Under the pieces are notes generated by a model, which was given only the letters and a program-made list of their open reading frames with translations, did no database searches and had not been told where the DNA came from. Position numbers and translations under genes: made by a program. Positions 8,829 through 15,817 of a DNA stretch of 61,493 bases are shown piece by piece. Source of the DNA: an uncultured Eubacteriales bacterium (GTDB taxonomy: Bacteria > Bacillota > Clostridia > Oscillospirales > CAG-272); contig CAKTAA010000004.1 in NCBI GenBank assembly GCA_934526185.1, positions 1 to 61,493 on the forward strand, read 5' to 3'. Each line of letters begins with the position of its first letter. The stretch's first letter is position 1.

Positions 8829-10103
8829 TCAGCGCCTGCTGCCTGCAGCGCCGTGCGCTGCGGCAACCGCCGTGCTGAAGGCGATCTGCAAATTATAGCC
8901 GCCGGTATGACCGTCAACGTCGAGGAGTTCTCCCGCAAAGAAGAGACCGGGATGCAGGCGGGATTCCATTGTCCTTGGATCTACCTCTCCGACGCTGACG
9001 CCTCCGCGCGTCACAATAGCCTCTTCGATGGGGCGGAACGCCGTCACTGCCAAGGGAAAGGATTTCATCAGCTTCAGGAGCTCTCCGCGTTCCTTTTTTG
9101 TGATGGCGTTGATCTTTTTGTACGGAGAAATGCCGGCACACTCAATAAAGGGGAGAATCATTTTCAACGGAAGCAGGCCGCCGAGTACGTTTGATAAATT
9201 TTTGTTTTTCGCTTTTTCAAAATCAGACAGGATGCGGGCGTCCAGCATTTTTTCATCTAAAGCAGGCTTAAGATCAATTTCCAGCCGGTATCTGTCAGGG
9301 GCGCCGGCGTCCATGTATGAGGTAGCGCGCAGTACAAGGGGCCCGGAGACGCCGAAGTGTGTGAACAGCATCTCGCCGAGATCCTTGAAAATACACTTCC
9401 CGTTTTCCGTGTCGGTTACGGTGAGCGTAACGTTTTTCAGCGACAGGCCCTGCATGGCCCGACAGCATCTGCCGGTGGTTTCCAGGGGGACAAGAGAGGG
9501 GAAAAGGGGCGTAACCGTATGGCCGAGCGAGCGCGCAAAACGATACCCGTCGCCGTCGGAGCCGGTTACGGGGTAAGAGAGTCCGCCGGTACACAGGATA
9601 ATGCGATCAAACACAGTTTCTGAGGAAGCTGTCAGAACAAGCCATCCCTTTTCAGAGGGACGTATCCCGAGAACCTTTTCTGTTATGGTACGACACCCGC
9701 CCCGCTGTATAAAGCGGCGCAGCGCGCCGACAATATCCGCAGCGCGGTCGGATTCCGGAAAAACGCGCCCGCCGCGCTCAATCTTCAGCGGGACACCGAG
9801 CGCTTCAAAAAATGCCATGGTATCCGAAGGCGCAAAGCGGTGTACTGCTCCGTACAGAAAGCGCGGGTTGGTCGGTATGTGCCGGAAAAATTCTTCGGGA
9901 GTGCAGTCGTTGGTTACATTGCACCTGCCCTTGCCGGTGATGCGCAGCTTTTTCCCTGTTTCCCGATTTTTTTCGAAAAGCGTGACGGAGCAGCCGAGAG
10001 CTGCTGCTTCTCCCGCTGCCATCATGCCCGCCGCACCGCCGCCGATGACTGCAATCCGGCAGTCCTGCGTTTTCTGCTCTTCCCATTCGCTTTTATGATT
10101 CAT
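8829..10103 (-). CDS. HI0933/YhiN-family FAD-dependent oxidoreductase
   Basis: About 424 residues. The N-terminus holds the dinucleotide-binding motif IAVIGGGAAGMMAA, followed by the family-specific GKKLRITGKGRCNVTN and RVFPESD segments and a C-terminal GGYNLQIAFSTA motif that closes the FAD site, with GELLDVDGHTGGYN before it. This family is widespread; proposed roles include flavin-dependent RNA or metabolite oxidation, none firm. I used the ATG at 10103, which overlaps the last 11 bases of the upstream RpiR gene, so translation is likely coupled; ATGs at 10115 and 10121 are alternatives and none has a good ribosome site. Confidence 0.9.
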   Translation of the reverse strand: MNHKSEWEEQKTQDCRIAVIGGGAAGMMAAGEAAALGCSVTLFEKNRETGKKLRITGKGRCNVTNDCTPEEFFRHIPTNPRFLYGAVHRFAPSDTMAFFEALGVPLKIERGGRVFPESDRAADIVGALRRFIQRGGCRTITEKVLGIRPSEKGWLVLTASSETVFDRIILCTGGLSYPVTGSDGDGYRFARSLGHTVTPLFPSLVPLETTGRCCRAMQGLSLKNVTLTVTDTENGKCIFKDLGEMLFTHFGVSGPLVLRATSYMDAGAPDRYRLEIDLKPALDEKMLDARILSDFEKAKNKNLSNVLGGLLPLKMILPFIECAGISPYKKINAITKKERGELLKLMKSFPLAVTAFRPIEEAIVTRGGVSVGEVDPRTMESRLHPGLFFAGELLDVDGHTGGYNLQIAFSTAVAAAHGAAGSRR

Positions 10104-10956
10104 GAAATTTTTCATAGACATTGTTAGCGTCCCATACGCTTTCAAGCTGACCAAAGATTTCCGACAGCTCTGTCTGCTTTTTCTTTGCAATAGCTACAAT
10201 TATGGCGTTGATGATGCTCAGCGGCGCGACGAGTGAATCCACAAAGGAAACCATATCGCTTTTGGCAAGGAGCAAATGGTCGGCCAGCCCCGCAATCGGC
10301 GCCATGGGACTGTCGGTAAGCGCTATGGTCCGCGCCCCTCTGTTTTTCGCAAATTCCATGGCGTTTGTGAGCTGCTTTGAGTATCGGGGAAAGCTGATGC
10401 CGATGACAGCATCCTCCCGTTCCAGCCGGAATATCTGCTCAAAAATTTCGCTTCCGCTTGTCGCCTGAATCAGCCGGACATTTTCAAAGATCAAATTAAA
10501 ATAGAAATAAAGAAAACTGGCAAGCGCGGCTGAGCTGCGAACGCCGATGATATAGATCATTTTTGCGCTGAGTATCGCGTCTATGGCGCGGTCGAAACCC
10601 TCGTAGTCTGCATGCTCCAGCGTGTGGCGCAGCTTTTCAAGGTCGGAAGCAAGCACTTTTTCCAATATGCGTGCGTCGCCGATACGATCGTTGGTCACCT
10701 CAATGCGCTGTACGGTCGTCAGCTTGGTACGTACCAGCTCCTGGAGAGCCTTTTGAAGCTCAGGATATCCCGCATAGCCGAGCTCAATGGCAAACCGGAC
10801 GACCGTGGATTCCGATACGCCTACAATAGCCCCCAGCCGCGAGGCGGTCTGATACGCTGCTTTTTCATAATGCTCCAGCATATACCGCGCGATTTGTCTC
10901 TGCCCCTTTGAGAATCGGGGCATTCGTTCTTCCATTTGTTTTAATACGTCTGTCAT
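10093..10956 (-). CDS. RpiR/MurR-family transcriptional regulator
   Basis: 287 residues. An N-terminal winged-helix module (SKGQRQIARYMLEHYEKAAY, then VGVSESTVVRFAIELGY) is followed by a SIS sugar-phosphate-isomerase-like domain from about residue 125 (IYIIGVRSSAALASFLYFY and GISFPRYSKQL). Members sense phosphosugars or amino sugars and control nearby catabolic genes. No sugar gene is adjacent, so the effector is unknown. The ATG at 10956 has AGGAAAG seven bases upstream. The 3' end overlaps the flavoprotein gene. Confidence 0.92.
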   Translation of the reverse strand: MTDVLKQMEERMPRFSKGQRQIARYMLEHYEKAAYQTASRLGAIVGVSESTVVRFAIELGYAGYPELQKALQELVRTKLTTVQRIEVTNDRIGDARILEKVLASDLEKLRHTLEHADYEGFDRAIDAILSAKMIYIIGVRSSAALASFLYFYFNLIFENVRLIQATSGSEIFEQIFRLEREDAVIGISFPRYSKQLTNAMEFAKNRGARTIALTDSPMAPIAGLADHLLLAKSDMVSFVDSLVAPLSIINAIIVAIAKKKQTELSEIFGQLESVWDANNVYEKFHES

Positions 10957-11415
10957 CTGTTTTTCTTTCCTGCACTTTTCTTACAATGATACGGCCTCAG
11001 GCGGCTGCTGTGTACGGCCATTGAAGGGAGATGTTCTGCACCGCTGACAGCCCGGACCTTTGTGCTTGGAGATGAGGTTCATTCATGATAAGACTGCTGT
11101 GACGATCCAGCGGACGCCGGAGCAGTCGTTTTTTCTTTCAAAAAATGTGCCGCTTGTTTTGAAAGATAGCTTCTGTCTTATTTTGTTCTTGAGCATGTAC
11201 AGTTTTCCTGAAATGGAAGCATGTTTTCCCAATATTCACCGGCATCGGCTGCTCTCAAAAGGCTTGACTGCCTTTCAAGATTGTTTTTGTTTCTTCCTGG
11301 CTTAACATGGTTTGGGCATATGCAGATTTTATCCGAAATTTCACCAAAAATAAATTTGCCAATGAAACCGTTAAGGCATAATGACAAACAGCCCCTGCAC
11401 GCAGGTGATGTCTCC
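10957..11415. other. Intergenic region upstream of rpiR
   Basis: About 460 bp between purD and rpiR, AT-richer than its surroundings. I see no gene, no convincing promoter and no strong hairpin apart from the one overlapping the purD end. Confidence 0.45.
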
Positions 11416-11436
11416 AAAGGCCGTTCAGCGGCCTTT
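11416..11436 (-). terminator. Hairpin at the purD stop codon
   Basis: Arms 11416-11423 and 11429-11436 are an 8-bp perfect stem (AAAGGCCG/CGGCCTTT) with a 5-nt loop that contains the purD stop codon at 11425-11427. On the minus strand it ends in only three Ts, so it is a weak terminator or a 3' stabilising hairpin. Confidence 0.45.
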
Positions 11437-12696
11437 CAGAGCTTTCTGCCCGATATCCTTTCGAAAGTGGCGGCCGCAGAAGTCGATTGTATCTATGGCG
11501 CGGTATGCCTTCTCCAGTGCCTCGGAGAGCTCCGCTCCCTTCGCGCACACACCGAGTACCCGTCCGCCCGCGGTCAAATATTTACCGTCCGCAAACTTTG
11601 TGCCGGCGTGATAAACTGTAATCTCTTTGCCCAGCGCGTCAAGGCCGGTGATTTCAAACCCTGTGCTGTATTTTTGAGGATATCCGCCGGAAGCCATAAC
11701 GATACAGGCTGCCGCACTGTCCTCCCATTCGATAGAGATTTCGTCCAGCCGCTCGTCTATCACGGCGTCTATGATATCCAACAGGTCTGTTTTCAGCAGA
11801 GGAAGCACGACCTGAGCCTCGGGATCTCCGAATCTTGCGTTGTATTCGATGACATACGGCCCGTCCGAACACAGCATCAGTCCGAAGTACAGCACGCCCT
11901 TGAAGGGGCGTCCTTCGGCACGCAGCGCGTCGACTGTCGGCTGGAAAATGGTTTCCATACAAAGATCAGCAATTTTATCGCTATAATACGGGCTTGGCGC
12001 TATGGTTCCCATGCCGCCTGTGTTCAGTCCCTCGTCATTGTCGAGTGCCCGCTTGTGATCCTGAGAGGAGACCATGGGCCTCACCGTTTTTCCGTCGCAG
12101 AAGGCCAGCACGGTGACTTCCGGTCCTTCCAGATAATCTTCGATGACAATTTTGTCTCCGGCAGCGCCGAACGCCTTGTCCTCCATGAGCTGGTGCACCG
12201 CCGCGCAGGCTTCCGCATAGCTCTGGGCGATAATGACGCCCTTTCCGAGGGCGAGACCGTCGGCCTTTATCACAATAGGATAGCGCCGGTTCTGAGATAA
12301 ATAGGTAATTGCCGCACCTGCCGATTCGAAAATTTCATATGCGGCCGTCGGAATGCCGTGCTCTTTCATCAGCGCTTTGGAAAATGCCTTGCTTCCCTCG
12401 ATAATTGCCGCATTTTTCCTCGGGCCAAAAGCGCGGATGCCGTTTGCCTCCAGCAGATCCACCATACCGAGCATCAGGGGATCGTCAGGCGCGACAAAGA
12501 CGAGATCGATGGCATTGCGTTTGGCGGCCTCAAGAATTCCCTCGGTATCCGTCGCCTTGACGGGCAGACACTCTGCAATTGCGGCGATGCCTCCGTTTCC
12601 GGGCGCGGCAAACAGACGCGGTGCCCGCGGACTTTCCGACAGCTTGCGTAAAATTGCGTGTTCCCGGCCGCCGCCGCCCACAACGAGTACGTTCAT
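11425..12696 (-). CDS. purD: Phosphoribosylamine-glycine ligase
   Basis: 423 residues, the normal size. PurD joins glycine to phosphoribosylamine with ATP in the second step of purine synthesis. The N-terminal VVGGGGREHAI motif, the PGNGG loop, the ATP-grasp segment with VIKADGLALGKGVIIA, GGMGTIAPSPYY and the metal site EYNARFGDPEAQ are all present. I placed the start at the ATG at 12696 (MNVLVVGG), where PurD proteins begin; the frame stays open upstream to a TTG at 12774. The ribosome site before 12696 is poor. It stands alone here, away from other pur genes. Confidence 0.95.
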   Translation of the reverse strand: MNVLVVGGGGREHAILRKLSESPRAPRLFAAPGNGGIAAIAECLPVKATDTEGILEAAKRNAIDLVFVAPDDPLMLGMVDLLEANGIRAFGPRKNAAIIEGSKAFSKALMKEHGIPTAAYEIFESAGAAITYLSQNRRYPIVIKADGLALGKGVIIAQSYAEACAAVHQLMEDKAFGAAGDKIVIEDYLEGPEVTVLAFCDGKTVRPMVSSQDHKRALDNDEGLNTGGMGTIAPSPYYSDKIADLCMETIFQPTVDALRAEGRPFKGVLYFGLMLCSDGPYVIEYNARFGDPEAQVVLPLLKTDLLDIIDAVIDERLDEISIEWEDSAAACIVMASGGYPQKYSTGFEITGLDALGKEITVYHAGTKFADGKYLTAGGRVLGVCAKGAELSEALEKAYRAIDTIDFCGRHFRKDIGQKALKGR

Positions 12697-12931
12697 TTTA
12701 TTTACCACGCGCGCCGCTGTGCGCGCCGTTCCTTCCTCTGATTTTCTGATTGTGTCTTCCTCTTCGAGTATCAATTCTCACATCCCGCGCCTTGAAAGTA
12801 GCCTTTGCGAATGTCATTGTTTTTTACTCCGTCTTTCTATCGGCATAGCGGCGTCGAAAAAGCGGGAATGGTTATCGTCCGGTCATTTTCCTCTGCCGCT
12901 TCAGGGATGCGGGAGAGCTGTTGGCTTGCTC

Positions 12932-14026
12932 TTACGCGTCGCGTGCGGTCAGATATCCCTGTGCGGCCAGCACTTCGGCCTCAAGTACGGCGCCACCTGC
13001 TGCTCCGCGCAGCGTGTTGTGGGAAAGCCCCACAAATTTATAATCGAAAAGGGAATCCCCACGCAGACGGCCGAGCGATATGCCCATGCCGTTTTCCAGA
13101 TCGCGATCCAGACGAGTCTGCGGTCTGTTGTCTTCCTCAAAATAGGTGATGAACTGCTTCGGCGCTGAGGGAAGAGAAAGCTCCTGCGGTATTCCGCGGT
13201 AATCCGACCATGCCCGGAGAATTTGCTCCTTTGTCGGCTTGTTTCTGAAGTTCACAAAAACGGCGGCAAGATGGCCGTCGCTGACGGGTACACGAATGCA
13301 CTGTGTCGTAATGCGTATAAAAGAGGCGTCGGAAATTCGACCGTTTTCGATGCGGCCCCATATTTTCAGCGGCTCCATCTCGCTTTTTTCCTCTTCACCG
13401 CCGATGAAAGGAATGACGTTATCCGTCATCTCCGGCCATTCGGCAAAGGTTTTGCCCGCGCCTGAGATGGCCTGATACGTGGTCACAACGACCTCATACG
13501 GCTCGTATTGCAGAAGCGCGGAAAGCGCCGGTACATAGCTCTGAATGGAACAGTTCGGCTTCACCGCAATAAAGCCCCGCTTTGTGCCGAGTCTTTTCCG
13601 CTGTGCCTCAATAATTTCAAAATGCGATGCGTTGATTTCCGGGATTACCATAGGAACATCCGGCGTGTGTCTATGTGCGGAATTGTTGGACACCACGGGA
13701 ATTTCAGCGCGTGCGTATGCCTCTTCAAGCGCCCGGATTTCCTCTTTTTTCATGTCGACTGCACAGAAAACAAAATCTACCGCTTCCCGTACGGCGGAAA
13801 TATCGGCAGCGTTCTGAACGATCATGTCTTTGACAGATTCCGGCATGGGGGCGGACAGCTTCCAGCGTGTGCCGACCGCATCCTCATATCGTTTGCCGGC
13901 AGAACGCTCGCTTGCAAAAAGAGCGCTCACTTCAAACATGGGGTGATTTTCGAGAAGGGTAATAAATCGCTGGCCGACCATGCCCGTCGCACCGACGATT
14001 CCGGCCTTAAGCTTTTTCTGATTCAT
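12932..14026 (-). CDS. asd: Aspartate-semialdehyde dehydrogenase, archaeal/fungal type
   Basis: 364 residues from the ATG at 14026, with AAAGGACAG upstream. It reduces aspartyl phosphate to aspartate semialdehyde, the branch point to lysine, diaminopimelate, threonine and methionine. The N-terminal GIVGATGMVGQRF binds NADP; the catalytic cysteine is in PNCSIQS and a conserved SDGH follows. The sequence around these motifs (NSAHRHTPDVPMVIPEIN) is that of the archaeal/fungal subgroup, not the E. coli or classical Bacillus subgroup. metA at the other end of the window uses the same pathway branch. A consensus promoter lies 205-235 bp upstream. Confidence 0.94.
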   Translation of the reverse strand: MNQKKLKAGIVGATGMVGQRFITLLENHPMFEVSALFASERSAGKRYEDAVGTRWKLSAPMPESVKDMIVQNAADISAVREAVDFVFCAVDMKKEEIRALEEAYARAEIPVVSNNSAHRHTPDVPMVIPEINASHFEIIEAQRKRLGTKRGFIAVKPNCSIQSYVPALSALLQYEPYEVVVTTYQAISGAGKTFAEWPEMTDNVIPFIGGEEEKSEMEPLKIWGRIENGRISDASFIRITTQCIRVPVSDGHLAAVFVNFRNKPTKEQILRAWSDYRGIPQELSLPSAPKQFITYFEEDNRPQTRLDRDLENGMGISLGRLRGDSLFDYKFVGLSHNTLRGAAGGAVLEAEVLAAQGYLTARDA

Positions 14027-14230
14027 GCTATAACTGTCCTTTCTGTATTTTATTGTGGATAGGGGATATATGATGAATGCCGATTCACGCCGAACCTGAT
14101 CCAAAAACGGTTCAGCGCTGAGTGCCTGAAAGGGAAAATGCCGCACAGACCGCCTGTTTGCGGCAGCAAATTGCATCTTTGCTGAGGAAACCTGATTTTG
14201 AATTGTTCCGCAATCATATTCAATCATATT

Positions 14231-14259
14231 ATTATAACAGTTATTGCATTTTCTGTCAA
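14231..14259 (-). promoter_or_regulatory. Sigma-A promoter for asd
   Basis: Minus strand TTGACA (14254-14259), 17-bp spacer, TATAAT (14231-14236): full consensus. The transcript would carry a leader of about 200 nt before asd; I see no lysine-riboswitch or T-box core in it. Confidence 0.9.
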
Positions 14260-14416
14260 CTTTAAAATTACAAATTCATCGAAAAATAGACTGCTGAAAT
14301 TGCAGCAGAACATTTGTTTCCCGTTTCTGTGTTTGAATTGAAAAGAGCGGGCAGAATAAGAAAAACATGAAATATGACATGAAATGTTTTATAAACAAAA
14401 AATGTTAAAAAAAATG

Positions 14417-14445
14417 TATACAAAGCACAAATTTTATGGTATAAT
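14417..14445 (+). promoter_or_regulatory. Extended -10 promoter reading toward rlmB
   Basis: Plus strand TATACA (14417-14422), 17-bp spacer ending in TGG, TATAAT (14440-14445). The TGnTATAAT form compensates for the weak -35. Start of transcription expected near 14452, eight bases before the first stem of the structured leader. Confidence 0.8.
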
Positions 14446-14451
14446 GTACAT

Positions 14452-14770
14452 GGTTGATTGTACGCAAGGTAATTAGTCCGGCGGATTTCGTCGCTTATGC
14501 GCCGAATTCCTTTTGTACAAAGTTCAAACCAAGCGCAGGTTTTTACGGGACGAGCGGCGATCATACTGACAAAGTTTCCATTTGTCCATAGCTTGAACCA
14601 TGCACAAGCTTTCGCGGTACGCGAAACCTGCAGACTGGGTTTTTCCGGTCAAAGGCCGGAATTGCAGACCTTGTAATGTGCACGGTGCGGGTTCACTTGC
14701 TGATAATTTTTATACGATCTGCATGTTTCCTGCCGGCATATACAAGCTGTTGTGCGCTTTGAACGGTAAA
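14452..14770 (+). ncRNA. Long structured leader or independent RNA upstream of rlmB
   Basis: Several nested helices can be drawn by eye. Helix 1 is a 59-nt hairpin: GTAC 14460-14463 with 14515-14518, AAGG 14466-14469 with 14509-14512, AATT 14471-14474 with 14505-14508, CGGCG 14479-14483 with 14500-14504. A long-range helix pairs GTTCA 14522-14526 with TGAAC 14760-14764 and AAGCGC 14531-14536 with GCGCTT 14754-14759. Inside it are a 7-bp stem (14610-14616 / 14620-14626) and a stem TTCCGG/CCGGAA (14643-14648 / 14656-14661) enclosed by CTGCA/TGCAG. I do not recognise RNase P, tmRNA, SRP, 6S or T-box core motifs. It may be a separate RNA or a regulatory leader. Confidence 0.5.
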
Positions 14771-14980
14771 ATACATAGTGTTAACAGTTTCATTTGTCAG
14801 CGACTGATAATATAAAATTCGGGGCGTGCGGGCGGAAGAGGCCAATTCTCTTTTTTGCCGGGAAGCGGCCGGCAGATGCCGGCTCAAAAATTCGGTACCG
14901 ATGAAAACAGACAAGCCCCGCGTCTTTCCGGTCATTTCGGTAGGGCGGACGCAATTCTGTCATGAAAGGTAGTCATAAAT

Positions 14981-15760
14981 ATGTCATATCACGAGCGGCG
15001 CACCACCGTGCCGGAGGATAACAATATTACGGGCGGTCGAAACGCTGTCATGGAAATGCTGAAAAGCGGCCGGCCGATTGATAAAATCTGGATAAAAAGC
15101 GGCGGAGAAGGCTCCTTAAAACTAATTGCTGCAATGGCCAGAGAACGCGGCGTTCCGCTGCTTTATGTGGAGCGTCCGGCGCTTGACGCTATGCTGCCGG
15201 GAGGCAGTCATCAGGGGGTTGCGGCACAGGCTGCGGCAAAGGAATATGCTTCCGTGGACGACATTCTGCAGATAGCGCAGTCCCGTCATGAAAAACCGCT
15301 TATTATCCTGGCGGACGGCGTGGAGGATCCGCGGAATCTCGGCGCTCTTATACGGTGCGCAGAAGGAGCCGGCGCACACGGTGTCATCATCCCGAAACGG
15401 CATGCTTCTGGACTATCTGCCGTGGTTTCAAAGGCTTCGGCAGGAGCTCTTGAGCATCTGGCTGTAGCTCGGGTTCCGAACCTGACGCAGGCAGTTGAAA
15501 GCCTGAAGAAAAAAGGGGTATGGGTTTTTGCCGCTGAGGCGGACGGAAAACCGTATTATGAGGAGGACTTCAACGTGCCATGCGCACTGGTTTTCGGCGG
15601 CGAGGACAGCGGCGTTTCCCGTCTCCTGCGGGAAAAGTGCGATGCTGCCGTATCGATACCGATGCGAGGCCGTGTCAATTCCCTTAATGTGTCCGCGGCT
15701 GCGGCTGTTTTAATAAACGAAGCAAAAAATTGCCAGTTGGGCTTGCGCCGTGGAATTTAA
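14981..15760 (+). CDS. rlmB: SpoU/TrmH-family rRNA methyltransferase (RlmB-like)
   Basis: 259 residues. An N-terminal substrate-binding domain (NITGGRNAVMEML) precedes the SPOUT domain with the three family motifs: VEDPRNLGALIRCAEGAGA, LVFGGEDSGVSR and IPMRGRVNSLNVSAAAAV. It 2'-O-methylates 23S rRNA, by similarity at the guanosine corresponding to E. coli G2251. ATG at 14981 with GAAAGGT ten bases upstream. In many Firmicutes this gene lies beside cysS or mrnC; here it is preceded by a long structured leader and followed 57 bp later by a membrane protein gene on the same strand, probably one operon. Confidence 0.92.
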   Translation: MSYHERRTTVPEDNNITGGRNAVMEMLKSGRPIDKIWIKSGGEGSLKLIAAMARERGVPLLYVERPALDAMLPGGSHQGVAAQAAAKEYASVDDILQIAQSRHEKPLIILADGVEDPRNLGALIRCAEGAGAHGVIIPKRHASGLSAVVSKASAGALEHLAVARVPNLTQAVESLKKKGVWVFAAEADGKPYYEEDFNVPCALVFGGEDSGVSRLLREKCDAAVSIPMRGRVNSLNVSAAAAVLINEAKNCQLGLRRGI

Positions 15761-15817
15761 TTTGCTGTCTCTTATGCGGCGGTATGCAGGCAATGAAATG
15801 GTAAGGAGAAGAATCCC

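Noticed and set aside
14452..14770. RNase P RNA, tmRNA or SRP RNA
   Set aside because: None of the invariant core segments of these RNAs is present.
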